From contig NC_054704.1 of the NCBI RefSeq assembly GCF_016097555.1, forward strand, positions 43,815,630 to 43,879,629: a stretch of DNA of 64,000 nucleotides, read 5' to 3'. Within the stretch, counting starts at the first letter, position 1. Each line of letters starts with the position of its first letter. This document shows positions 41,401 to 56,400 of this stretch, piece after piece. The position numbers and the translations under genes are program-made. A model generated the notes under the pieces. The model had not been told where the DNA came from. It made no database searches and saw only the letters and a list, made by a program, of their open reading frames with translations. Origin of the DNA: Gigantopelta aegis (lineage: Eukaryota > Mollusca > Gastropoda > Neomphalida > Peltospiridae).

Positions 41401-44400
41401 GTTTAATACAGATTTTTCTGTATTTAATTCTGAAAAAATAAATAATTGAAAACCCTGCTCAGACAAACACATGGCCATTCTACCAACTCTTCTAATACAG
41501 TACAAACTGTATTAACAGGTCACCTTACCATTCTTCTAAATCATGTCGTAACGGCACAATATTTCATGAGAACCATTGTTCTGTACGTGTGTCGGTTACG
41601 CAACTTTAAAATCACATGAACCGCCAATCGGTTACGTGGTGAACAAATTATGTCCTAAAATTATAAGTACATGTGTATCATATATATCAGTAGTCGAAGT
41701 TGAAAATCAGTTTATTTTTTAAAAATACATTTGAACCACCAATGCAGCACAGAACCGGTCCAAATTTAATGTTTTAGGATTAGCATCGGTTATGTCAACT
41801 ATATATATTCATGTAAACGAACAATTTGTTACCTAAGTAAAACTTACATGAACTAAATTCCGGTTACCTAAGATTTTGAAATAAAAGTATATGGTAAGCA
41901 GCTATCTGTCCTAAGAGGCAACTTTTTGTTACGGGTGGCTTCTTAAGATTTGACAATACAATAGAACATAACATTAGCTTATTCTTTGACAATGTAAATT
42001 AAATCAAAATACATCTGCATTATTTCATCTGCATTATTTCATCTACACACTCACAGAACACAAAACCATTATCTTCTATTCCCATATTTCAGTTACTCAC
42101 CTATGTATCTTTTTTTAACAATATGAGCCAACAATTGTTTTATTCATTAAAACACTCAACCCTCCCCTCCTAACGCCCTTCCCCCTCCACCCACGTTTTT
42201 TTTTTTTACTAAGTACCGAGTACCTGAAATGCAACTTACAAGTTATAATATTATAACCTCACAAATACCCATTACAAAAAAAGGGAATTCATCACATCAA
42301 AACGTGACCTCTAAAAACGGTTCAAATATTCAAACAAACAAAAGCAGCATTTGTTATTTAAAAACAATATTTAAGAATATCTGTCATCACTATACAACAC
42401 AGTATCATTTTCGTTTAATCTTAAGTGCATAAAAAATATTTACACTGGTAACATAATCAACTGTAAACACTAATTATAAACATTACATGATGCAGGTATT
42501 TTACATGCAGACACAGAAAGATAAGAAGAAAAGATTGTTTAATGACAATTGTGTGTATATTTGTTGATCAAACTTTAATAGTGATTGTGTTTGTCAACAT
42601 CCCCAATAAAGGAATCTGTTGCTGACAAACAATAGAACCAAAAAGTCGTTATTATATGCACTTTCCCAAAAAGTCGTTATTATATGCACTTTCCCAAAAA
42701 CAGGACAACAAATTAAAGGATGGGGTGAGGGAGAGGAGAAGGGGAAAATGAAAATCTAGATGGATGACGGGGGAAAATAACTGATCACCATTTGCAAACA
42801 AATACTGGAAAATCTTTAGCCAAACAAACAAAGAGAAAGAGGCAGGGAAGGAATGACAACACTGTCCAAACAGGGATGTAGGACAACAAACATAGAAAAT
42901 GGTTTGCAAACAAAAGATGATCGTAATGTGCAAACAATGAAGATCGCTTTGAAGATTCACACTTTCTTGACAACACCGTTCCACATTTTAGCACAAAACT
43001 GCTGATCAGTTAAAATTCAACCTCAGTGGAAGTCAACATCTTATACAGTTAAACAGTGACACCCACTTGTGCAACGAGAGTGATTTGCGTGAATACACTA
43101 ATTCTAAGTCGAAATATACTTGGCTGTTCAGTTATTGGGATGTAGAAAACCAATTATGATTTTAAAGGGACATTCCTGAGTTTGCTACATTGTAAGGTGT
43201 TTCCTACTAATAAAATATTTCTACGATTAAACTTAAATATTAAACATATTTTCTTGTTTAGAATATCAGTGTTCGTATATTCAATGTGTTGGATTTTGTC
43301 TTGAAATAATTTCGTACATATCAAAAAAAATATTTTAGGAAATGAAGTGAAATTAACCTAGTACAAATATTAGAATGATCAGAAACATGTTTAATAAACA
43401 GCCACTAATATTTTATGCAGAAAAATATATTTGATGTGTAATTACAATCGTTAAAAAAGTCTGTGTTAGTCGATAACATGTTAAAAATTGCAGCGAACTC
43501 AGGACTGTCCCTTTAAGTAATTTTGTTTAATAAACTAAATTTCACTAGACCTAACTACATGTAGATGAGGAATGGAAGGACAAGCCTTACCTGTATTATA
43601 ACAGTTAACAGATGAAATGAAAGATCAATCTTGATAATTTATTTACTAAAATAGTAGCCAAAATTTTGCTTTGCCTAACTATTAGATAACGTTTATTTTT
43701 TGTTTAGCGACACTACTAGAGCACATTGATTTATTAATCATCGGCTATTGGATGTCAAACATTTGGTAATTTTGACTCTTTAGTCATCTGAGGAAACCTG
43801 CTACATTTTTTCAAATTCAGCAAGAGATCTTTTACATGCACTTTCCCCACAGATGGGAAAACACATACCAAGACCTTTGTCTAGTAATGATGCACAGGTT
43901 GGAACGAGAAGAAACCCAATCAGCTGAATGGATCCACCGTGTTTCGATCCTGTGATGCAAGCACCTCAGCGAGCATTCAGACTGAGCAAACTCCCACCCC
44001 AGCTATTAGATAAATGAAAGGTAGAAGCACAGTTAGCTCCCTTGCTATCCTCTCAATTATATTACCGGTAGTGTATGCTTAGAATCCCTGTCAAGACCAT
44101 CCATATTTAAGGATGTAATTGTTCTTTGGGGTTGGGTTTTTTTTTGGGGGGGTGGGGGTTATGTAATAATATGATCGTAATGGGTTTTGAAATTCCTATG
44201 CAGTTTTCATAAATGAGAAGGTAAAAAAAAATCCATTAATTATTTCAGTCATCAGTATTAATAATTTGTTTATATGCAAATGAATAAATAGAAAAATCTT
44301 ATGTTGCTACTGTGGAGGTCTTTTTGACCTGGCATTTATAAAATATGTAAAAATGCATGTTTAAATGACATAGAATGCATAACAATGTTTGTTTTTTTAA

Positions 44401-47400
44401 TCTGTTAATATGGTGAATCATAGTGGAACGGGCTGAAAACAATTTCCACGTAATTAGAGATTAAAAAATGTGGTTGGTTGAGATTTTTTTTAAATGGGTG
44501 AGGGAAGGGTGCCAGATAATATATATATAAAATATGGTAATTCAGGTACAGTAGGAATATAGTTCATACCTTTGGTGCAGTAGCAACCAAATGTATCATT
44601 CAACAAATCCCCAAAAAGATTAAGTGTGGCATTTAAGACATCCCACAATGCATCATGCAGTAAGATAATGGCTTCCCAAACCTACTCTGAGGACTTGGTA
44701 AAACGTTCTTCTCCTCGGATATTGTGCGTTTCAGCTTGATACGAGGGAAGTCGCTAATGTGAGTGAGGTGTTTCTCGCGCTCCTTCTCCTCCAACAGCAC
44801 TGACCATTAAGTAAAACGTAACATACAGGAGTGCCAAGCAACACATGTGCACAGCAAACATGGAAAAATCATCAAAAGCAAAACAAGTTAACACAGCATC
44901 TAATCTACATTACTATCTATGATAAACCTCAAATGTACGGAATTTAAATCCTACTTTTAAAAGAGACAGACCCTAGTTTTTAAACAATAATTTGTTTCAC
45001 TATTAGAGCCGTTTATGATCACTGAAGTCAAACATTACTTATATTTTATTCTTTAAATTATCCATTTCCTTAGAACCGAAGAGTTTTTGATCATCGTGGT
45101 GTTTCTAATATCTAAAAAAATGCATTTTTTGTATTTTTAAAAATGCATGTGCGTCTGAAGAGTAGCGGTTATTGATTTGAGTTCTAGTTTATTTTTAATG
45201 ATATTTCCCGATTTCAACACCACATACATGTACTCTTCTTTCACTCTTTTGTAACTTTATCCACATGAGTTACAGGTTTGTAAACTGACTAAACTTAGTA
45301 TCCATTTTTTACAGTTAAAAACTAGGGTCTGCACTTTTAACAAAAGACCTTCAGATATCTTCATCCAAGTACAATGAAATGTAATTTACACAAACTAAGC
45401 AATATTTCTCATTTTGTTTTTTTAAGAATGTCCGTTAAAAGTATTAGAATAATTTGCTAATAGTACACCAGACATCAAACCACATAACTTATTTTAATAT
45501 TCACAAGCCACAGATTATTTATATCTACTAGCATGTACCTCTTTGCACTGCATACAGATGTATTAAATTATTCTAGATACAAAACCAATAATGGGTTTAG
45601 ATAAATGGATTTTTAAAATGGTATCATATCATTATTTTTTTTAAATTTTAAATGACTATGAATGAAATAATAATTATCTACACAATAATTAAATTATTTG
45701 ACTAAACAAATATAATATACCTTTATTAAATGAGATATCTGATATGCATACATATTTAAATAAAAACCAAGATAAATGAAGGTGAATAACTACAGATTAC
45801 ACTACAATTACAAAGCTAATTTACATATGAATATTCATTATTTTCTGGGTAATACAACACATGCACAGGCACATGCAATCAAGGTAAATAAAACTGTATA
45901 TAAGTTATTAATCTAATAATATCTGTCATATAATAATATATTCTCTGTAATAATACATGTAGATACAATGTACCAAACTTATATCATATGTAGATACAAC
46001 CATTTTTATAACACCGCCACACCTGGTTAAGTGGTCATCTAAGTCAATGGTTCAACTGTTCTATTTGGCCAAATCCTCCAAAACAGTACAAACTGACCAG
46101 GGGCCTAATTCACTAACTCTCGTAACTTTGCGATGTCACAGTACAATGCTAAAATACTTGCAAAGAGGATGCTTTGTTGTCTAACAGAGCCTAATTAAGA
46201 GACCTTTGTGAATTAGGCCCCTGGCTCCATATTTATAAACGTACTTAAGTTAATGTATGTTACTTATATGTACTTTTAAGTACGTTTATTAATACAGAGC
46301 CTGATCCCCATTTTACGACGCAATCTTAGCGCTAAGATCACCTTAAATTCATAGCTACCTTATACACTTAAGATGATCTTAGTGCTAAGATCGCTTTGTA
46401 AAACAGGGCCCTGGACTGAAAAGGTAATTATCTTATATGGACATTTTTACCACTGTCTCAAGTGACTGTTTAACCCAGGTTTGACTGTATATTATTGACT
46501 ACTCTACATGTTATTCATTATGAGAATGTCACGGCCAAAGGTATTTGCTGTGACCCAAATTATATGTGAAATCAGTGCAGTGCTGTTTCGTCTCTGCATG
46601 CCACGCATGTTTTTAATTTTTCAGTATACATGTGTATATATCTCTCATTCAAAAATGCCTAGCCTATCTACCAGCTATCATAGTGGTACATATAAGTTAC
46701 AGACAACACACTTGTATAAAACATCAGTATAGCATTAATAGTTTTTGAGAATGTACCTAAAAGCAAAGTGATGCAGGGCTTCTACACATTTTTTTAAATC
46801 CACTAGCAATGGGATCAGTGATTTTAAAATTTACTAGTCACGATTAAAATTCACTAGCCCTACTTTGCTTTAAGTAAATACAATTTTACTAAATAATAGT
46901 AATAATCAGATGTGTCACCTAAAGAGGGAGATAGAGCTTAAAAACACTAACATTGGGGGTTGGGTTGGGGTCAGGATAATGATATTTACAAAATAGACTT
47001 AACTGCAACATTTGACCAAAAGAATTCACTAGCTGTCGGTCATGGTAATAATAGTTATTTACTAGCCCAACATTGAATATCACTAGCCATGGGAGTGGAG
47101 CTGCCATAATCTAGAAGCCCTGGTGATGTCATTAGCACCTAGGCCTAGTGGTAAAGCACTTGCTTGATTCGGATGGTCTAGGATCGATCCCTGTTAGTGA
47201 GCCCACTGGGTTATATCTCGTTCCATCTAGTGCTCCACAATTAGTGTGACAAAGGCCTTGGTATGTACTATCCTGTCTGTGGGTCTGTCTTGGTATGTAC
47301 TATCCTGTCTACTATAATCCAAGAGTAGCCAATGATGTGATGGCAGATTTCCTCTAGAAAGAAATGTTTTATTTAATGATGCACTCAACTCATTTTATTT

Positions 47401-50400
47401 ACGGTTATATGGCGTCAAACATATGGTTAACGACCACACATATTGAGAGGAAACCCGCTGTCGCCACTTCATAAGCTACTCTTTTCGATTAGCAGCAAGG
47501 GATCTTTTATATGTACCATCCCACAGACAGGGTAGTACATACCACTGCCTTTGATATACCAGTCGTGGTGCACTGGCTGGAACGAGAAATAGCTCAATGG
47601 GCCCACCGGCGGGGATCGATCCCAGACCAACCGCGCATCGAGCGAGCGCTTTACCACTGGGGTACGTCCCGCCCCTGATTTTTTTTCTCTAATTATGTCC
47701 CGATGCCATATGACCGTAATTAAAATGTGTTGAGTGCATTATTAATTATAATATTTTTTCCTTCCTGTCACTAGCACCAGAATGTCAAAACAATGTTTTG
47801 CCTTTAATCGGTTTACAGCCATTTTGGAATTATTAACATTCTAAAGAAAACATCTGTTATCAGTATGAGCCCAACATCAAGTATTATTATCGAAGCATGT
47901 TGTGCATGTTCCATAGGACACAGCCTATACTAATTGCAAGATAATTCAACTGACAGCAACCAATTTACAGCCGTCTTAGGAATCCAAGGCTGTTATTCAG
48001 TGGGTACAAAAAAAGTTTGTTTTATTTAACGACGCCACTAGAGCACATTGATTTTTATCTTATCATTGGCTATTAGACGTCAAACATATGGTCATTCTGA
48101 CATTGTTTTGTTTTTTAGAGGAAACCCGCTGTCACTACATAGGCTACTTTTTTACGACAGGCAGCAAGGGATCTTTTATTTGTGCTTCCCACAGGCAGAA
48201 TAGCACAAACTATGGCCTTTGTTGAACCAGTTATGGATCACTGGTCGATACAAGTGGTTTACACCTACCCATTGAGCCTTGCGGAGCACTCACTCAGGGT
48301 TTGGAGTCGGTATCTGGATTAAAAATCCCATGCCTCGACTGGGATCCGAACCCAGTACCTACCAGCCTGTAGACCGATGGCCTAACCACGACGCCACCGA
48401 GGCCGGTCAGTGGGTACAATTCATTTCATGGCTGGTAAGGATGGCATGCAGAATGCCCTGCCCTCCGTCAGATAGTTTGATATTAAATCAGCATTCTGTA
48501 GCTTTGCCATACATCTTATTATCGTTTTTATGTCAATTATGTCCTCTGCTCTCAAATATCTTCATCTCCATCTTGTACATTTTTAACAGCAAAATAAATT
48601 AATAACAACAAAAAAGAAGAAAAAAATTATGAATTAAGATGGCATTTCTTTTTATTTAAACTTATTTTCATGCTTATGTCAAATTCTGGTTCATGCATGC
48701 TGTCATGGGCACACAACTCTGCTACCTGGGCAGTCTGTCCAGGACAGTAAGTTAGTTAGTGGTTAGTGGGAATGAAGGTGGTGTAGTGGTCTTACACCTA
48801 CCCATTGAGTCGTTAAAACTTGCTCTGGGTGGGAGCCAGTACCAGGCAGCGAACCCAGTATCTACCAGCTTAACCACAACACCAATGAGGCCGGGTTTAA
48901 AGAGACAGTATCATTCCCAAACCTCTATCTCTTACTAATGCAAAAGGTATTAATTAGTAAACAGAACTACAGTTTCAGACTGGTAACTGCCTATACGAAC
49001 ACGTCTTTTTTGCTTATTTAAAACTAAACGGCTAATAAAAAATATTTGTAACCATCATATTCATAGACATATAAATTACAATAATGTAGGGTTGGGGGGG
49101 GGGGGGGGGGTCTTTTTCTTCCCCACAAGCCATTTTCCTCTCTGGGACTGTATGTCAAAATTATCAATGTGCTCTAGTGGTGTCGTTAAACAAATAAAAA
49201 CTAACTTTATTTTTTGGTATTAAGATATAGGAGGCAAGTTCAGACAAATTTAAAAAAAAAAAAAAAAAACATTGTTTGAGAAACAATCTTTTACATGGGA
49301 TTCTACAATGTGTCAATTTCATTAAAACTGTTTGAATGTGATCTAGACTGTACACACAAGATCTAAAGGAATTCAAAGAATGATGTATCACAGAGAGAAA
49401 ATAAACACTGATGGTATGTTCCAAATGGTATATATTAAAGATATATTAAAAAGAATCCCTACCATAAACATTTTTGGTGCATTATAATGAATATCCATAG
49501 ATGCAACTATAAACCAAGTTTCACTGACCTAGGTCTTGTAGTTCGTATAAAAATTAAATGTGAAACTCATTAAAAAGTCTATTATTAAATGGAAAAATAA
49601 AATTGGTACATACATTTCATCTTTTAACTTAGTGAAGATGAAACAAAAAGTAGCTGACACTGCAGCTTTAAATAAAGTCATAGAAACAGATGTCAGGTAC
49701 ATGTATGTAGCTAGCAATACAGATTTCTTGAAACTGAGTAAAGGATATTGAATTCAAGTATATAATGCAGCTTTTCAGGTCAGTAGTGGCAATGGAGCGA
49801 AACCAATACATTCCTTCATGTTATCACAATACGTATCACACTTCACTGATTATTATCATCTGATGCATATACACAGCTTTATATACATTTGTTGCCTCCT
49901 TATTTATGCACAATAAGCAAATGTGATTAAAAATGGGGGAAAAATAAACCTATTAAGATCTATGTTTTGCTTATTTCTGTGTATTTGTTGTACTACAGTG
50001 GACTGTTTACTTAACACCTGTTCAAGATGCTTCCTCTTTGATATGTTCTAGTGTGACAGGTGATATGTTAACTGATGTTTGTACATTTACAACATGTTTG
50101 CACATTTATTTTGTTTACATGCACAAACAAACATTCATGTTACTGTCTTACCACAGATGTAAACAACAATCTCTCCACCTGTCATGATTCATGACTATCT
50201 AAAAACATGACGACACCTGCAAGATATTGTTCATTTGACTTTACCTCCCATCTCTCAACCTCTCTACCTCCCTACCGCCCATCCACCAACCTCTCTAGCT
50301 CCCATCCCCCAACTTCTCTACCTCCCATCCCCCAACCTCTCTACCTCCCATCCCCCAACCTCTCCACAAAATTAATGTCACCATATATGTACATTTAATT

Positions 50401-53400
50401 TTAGAAATTGCTCATAGCAAGAAACTAGGAAATGAGTGAGTGGTTCAAAGTTTTCACTTTTTTTTAATTACTGTATACGAAATAAAAAGTCCATTAATTC
50501 TCGCACCCCCACCCAATATTACTATAATAACCTGATGTGCAACCACACATTAAAGCAAGGAATATTTTATAAGATCCAGTTAATAGAACATCATACAATA
50601 TGGGCTTTAATTAATATACCAGTCACGAGGTATTGGTTGGAATAAGAAAAACCTGACAAATCAATCATGGGTAAAAATAAAATAGGTACCGTAGGTGATG
50701 AAAAAAAACAAAATAATTAAATAAACATTAAAAAAAGAAACGTACAAAGATATACCTTTAACATCATACCTAGTAGTGTCCATTTAATACATGTACTGTC
50801 AATTAATCTAATGTCCAGAATGCCAAGACTTAAGTGCCCAAAAATATATAATAACCGTGGTCAAATAGTTGGCTCAAATTGCCCCACCAAAACTCAATCC
50901 TTTTCGCATGATGCTTTAATCTGCCTCGTGTTTCATCTGGTATCCGTTTCATCTGGTATGATGTCATAAACCAATCCCCAAAACCTCTACTCGTTTCTTA
51001 TCCTGTCTCCATCTCTATTGCATTACTCAGGGCTTGAAATAGGAAGTAAAATATGGCCTGCTGTTATTTTTTTAATAATAGCAGGCCAAAAGAAATATGG
51101 CTTGTTAAGAAAAAATAAGGCATGTCAGAAATAAAGACAGTACAGGGTGAAAGGAGGGCTTGGGGTAGTGTGGGGGAAATTAGGACATTTGAGATGTACA
51201 TGTATTTTAGAGTATTAATTCACTTGCTAGATCTAAAAAAAAACAATGGACAGATTTCTGCAGGCCACTATTTCGAGCACTGTTATTACTGAGAAAGTGA
51301 TCCTACCCATTTTATTAGTACCGGTACACTAAATATCTAGAGTGAAAGTATTTTAGTATAATATCTATTATCACTGGTGCATACCTTAATTAAATACTAT
51401 ACTATCTATTAACGTTATTATTTCTAGATAATTTAGATGTGTGAGTCTTCTTTTTAAAAACAAAGAAATGAGGTTCAGTGAGCCTCTATGAACTCATTGG
51501 ATTATTTCCCAAATTATACTCCCATTTGGAAAGGCAAAATTCAAGTACTTTTTCAAGCACTTTTGACTGTAAAAATTAGTTTTCAAGGGATTTTGCATTC
51601 ACCATATATTCAATTGTTAACACATGGAAAACATGTATACATGTATTGCTATCAGTATTCATAACAGCATACATGTATGTAACAATTTCCGATATTTGAG
51701 ATAAACTGATGCCGACTAGTAAAAAGTGTCAATAATACAAAGACAAATTTTGGAATTACGAGAAAATAAACTTGAGAAGAGTAAATTTTACTATTTATCA
51801 GCAGAAACATGTCATTCAAAGCACATTTCAAGATGATTTTCTTAAGTTCAAGCATTTTTGATGGGTTTCGACAAATTCAAGGGCTTTTCATTACGACCAC
51901 TCAAATTCATATAGAGCAATTTTCAAATTTGTATAAAGCCTGTAGTGGTACCGTATATTAATTTAAAGGCAGTCACTAAGTGTTGCGTCAATTGAATATA
52001 ACACTTTCACCATTTAACAAATTTATAATTTAGGACAAACTACTAGTATATGATTACACTCGTACACCTAGATACGATAACGTAGCGCACAATACCGTAA
52101 CTATCGTATACCATGTATATTCCAGAATAACCTACAGAACTGTCTTCACAACATCCTGTTTATAATGGGCACTTTGAGTTATATCCCTTCCACACACAAA
52201 TTAAGGAGCAAGCTTATGCAGTTTATTTTTAAATGGCATGCTTATGTCAAATGAATTTTGTCAAATTGCATATACAGCGAAAGTCATCTAAAGGTGATGT
52301 CACACAATACGAGTGCCTTGTATGAGAATAGCTGAGTGCACAGCAGAGGATGAAATCATAATGCTGTCTTTTCACAAATGGCTATTCTTGTACGAGACAC
52401 TTGTATCTTCTTAACCCACAGGACCACGTAAAAAGTCAGGTTTTAAGGGGTATCGAGTTTACAAAGGTTTTGTTCTCCACTGGACTGAGAAAAACATCCA
52501 GTTTTGGGGGAATTGTGGTTTACAGGTGATCAACTTTTATGGGGTTACACTGTATATGGTAATCAATGCATTTTTATTTATTTGAAGCAATGTTGTTATA
52601 TCTTTGACTGTATGATGACTTGACTTTGATGACCGTATGTGCTTATCCAGCTAGAATCACTAGAGAGTGAGATCAGACTTGCTCCATAAGTAGACAAATG
52701 TATTCAGACATACAGAATTATAAATATCTATTATAACAGTTTGAATCCCTACCTTCACCCACCCACTATTTAATGCATAAGCCTGCCACACAAGTTGGCC
52801 ATTTTTATGGAATCTTAGCACTACACTTTTATTTTACCTCTACTAGTATATAAAGACACCTCTAGAGAACATTGATTAATTGATCATCGGCTATTGGATG
52901 TCAAACGTTTGGTAATTCTAACACATAGTAGTCATCAGAGGAAAGCTGCTACATTTTATCTAAAACAGCAAGGGATCTGTTATATATATGCACTTCTCCA
53001 CAGACAGGTAAGCAGATACCAAGGCCTTTGACGAGTTGTGCACTGGATGGAACGAAAAAAACCTAATAAATTGAGTGGATCCACCAAGGTGGTTCGCTAC
53101 TAGTAAATAAGTCAACTTGCTCATAATTTTGGCCTTGGGAGACTTAAATAGACCGTGTTGACCATAGCCAAGGGGTTGGATTATGTAAACAGTTTACTTT
53201 ATAAATCATAATGAAATATGTGCAAGCAGATACTGAATAAACTTTGGTCAGTGAATTGTTGTTGAACTCTGCCATAGTTTGAGCAAACGGACAGAACAAC
53301 TGAGAGGTGCCTGTGTAATATGTCAGTTGACTCAAAGGATTAACTCAAGGAACAGATTAAGAAAGGAAACACGCTTGTGGATCACACTACATAATCAGTA

Positions 53401-56400
53401 ACATGATTTCTCCATCTTGTAAACTGTGGCCATTATTATGCTTGTAAAAGGCTCAAAGAAATGCTTTTCTGTTAATATGTCTATATCATGTTTTTCTGTA
53501 TAGCATACCTTTCATTGGAAGGGGGGTGGGTGGGGGTGCAGTAAATTCTAAGAGGGCACTCAGCATTTTATTTCAGTAAGGAAGGAAGAAAAATGGTTCA
53601 TTTAATGATGCACTCAACACATTTTATTTACAGTTATATGGCGTCGGACATATGGTTAAGGACCACACAGATATTGAGGGAACACGCTGTCGCCACTTCA
53701 TGGGCTACTCTTTTCAATTAGCAGCAAGGGATCTTTTATATGCACCATTCCATAGACAGGATAGCATATACCACGGCTTTTGGTGTACCAGTCGTGGTGC
53801 ACTGGCTGGAGCAGGAAATAGCCCAATGGGCCCACTGACGGGGATTGATCCCAAACCGACCGCACATCAAGCGAGCGCTTTACTACTGGGCTACATCTCG
53901 TCCCCTTTATTTCAGGATGCCAAAATATTGTAAAAGGAAGTCATTTCTTTCTTAAATTGAGAATAAATAATTTTAAAAAAAATGTTGCCTTAATTTAGTT
54001 GTCATTTCAATTGCTGCAGGCTAGTATTATTTTTTTTAATGATAAGGGGATACTGTACTTAAAAAGGTTGGAAATTGCTGAAACAGTGATTCTTTGTTAA
54101 TATAGGTGACTGCCTGGAAACACGTGTTAAGGAACTATTTGTGTTCGACAACTGATTTGTCAAAAAAGTCCTAACCCAACCAACTTCTGTCATTTTAATT
54201 TTATTTTTAACCACAAAGACCTTTTTTCCTTTCTTTTTTTTGTTTAGTTTCCAAGACGTACAGTCTATTTTAGTAACCAGACATCGGCTAAAACAGGTTT
54301 AATGAAACCAGCTCTTTTTTAAGGATGGTCAGGACAAGAATGTATATAAAATGATGCCCTAGCACACTGTGAATCATCAGGTATTATGTGTCATGCCGAG
54401 TCAACTACGACATGTGGTATGGATACTAAAATATATATATATATACATATAAATCTCAGTGAATCAGTATCAAGTTGTTCAATGGTTCGTATACCAAAAC
54501 CAGCACCAACCAAGAGATCTAGAGCTCTTTTTTTTAATGGCTCCATGGGAGGTGTATGGCTGCTACCTAGATTCTCACTGACTAACCACAAACAACTGAA
54601 CTATTAACAACTGTGATTTGTATGTCCTGTGACATATGTATTTATTACTGGCTGTATTTGAGATGTGTTTGTACAATAAATGTTGATTGGTTGATTGACT
54701 GTCCTGGACAGTCAGTCTTGATAGCCAACAATAACGTGCTTGATTTTATTGTACAGAACAGCCTGCTTGAACCATAAATGGATACAAGTTGATTTAGTGG
54801 TTTTATACTTCCCCACCAAGCTGTTAAAACTCACACTGAGTAAAAGCCAGTTCCAGGATTTGAACCCAATACTACCTGCCTTAACACCCATGGCTTACAC
54901 TATACCACCAAGACTTGTATCTCACTATTGTCTTGAACCAACCAAGTCAAAACTAATCTAGTGCATGTATAAAGAACAAAATTACTTGCAGCCAACTACC
55001 ATACAATGCTACTCTTAACACTTACAGGTTAGACTGTATAAACATGCACAAATAGACATTTCTTGTTATTCTCAATCCACATCATCTAATTTGATGCATT
55101 TTTTAAACTGTCTTCACTTTAATTAGAGGTCACTTTGATGTCTCTTTAATGGAGTGGATGGTTAACTAAACTGGTTGGATCGACTGGTTTGATTTGCTTA
55201 CATCCAATTAAGGTTCAAATACGCTTGTTGTGGCTACCCAAAATGAGAAGCGGGAAGGTGGGCAGTTTATGACCAGCCATGTATAATTTGGAATAACACT
55301 TAGTGAAAAAGAAAGCCTAAACCTGTAATGATATCTTTCTTAATTAACTAAGCCCATAATAAAATGACGATGTCTTCATGTGCTATGAACTAAACCTTTG
55401 AGTAAAGGATCAACACAAAATGCTGCTATCTGGGACTCACATTCTTTTAACATGTGCAACCTGCATCCATGTATAAATGTTATTGCTAAGTAATAATGAC
55501 AGATGAACATCACAGCCGTTAAGTAGAACGACCCGAGAACCGTTCCTCCCCAGTGCACAGACTTCTTTATCCTTCATGTCCTTCCTCAACTGCGTTTCAC
55601 ATTAAGTGAATCATAGTAAAGCCACTACTAGTGTTAAACCTGTTCAAAAATGTCACCACAGGGATCTGATTCTTGGTTTAAACAGTATTTATTTACAGGC
55701 AAATACAAATTATGCAATATTAGGAATGGCTAACCGAAAAAAAAGTATGTATTTTGATCCCTCTAAATATACTTCACAAATACAAATGGTTTTATATGCA
55801 TAGATGAGAATGCCCCATCCCAAAAAATCCTGAAAATTATAGCGGCTTATTTAGAAAAAAATTGTTAAAAGGACATATGTTTAGCAGGTTATAACTAATA
55901 ATGCAAAGCAGTCACGGAAAGAAAGTAAAAAATAAATAAATCTTTTTTCTAATTATCAGTTTAAATAATTTTAAGTTTTTTGGTTCTTTTTTGGGGTGTT
56001 TTTTTTGTAAATTAAAAAAAAAAAATGTGGTTTCGCAGTATTTTTTTATCGGTCTTAATTTTCACAATACAATTTATATTTTTTTAATAGTTGACTCATG
56101 TGCATGGGGTTTTTTTGGAGGTTTTTTTAAAGTGTTTTGTTGACTTTGGGTATTAAAAAGCTGTCATAATATGTCCACCTTAAAGAATATGAGGAGTACA
56201 CTGTCCAACGTATCGAATAACTTTGCGATTTAAGAACAGATTGGATTTTGCACCAAATACCGAATTATGACATATGTAGTATTATTAATCATTTATTAAA
56301 AATGTGTACCAGAAAAAAAATAGTTTTACCTTCTTTTTTTTTGTTCATTTCATGTCAAGTCTTTGGCTGTAGGCTATGGCTAAATGTTACATTAAAAAAA

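Noticed and set aside
55500..55600. Minus-strand reading with QLRK and a phase-1-like GT, considered as a further thymosin module
   Set aside because: It lacks the EKxxLP end and the N-terminal half, has a TAA three codons upstream and no pyrimidine-rich acceptor; similarity is only four residues.
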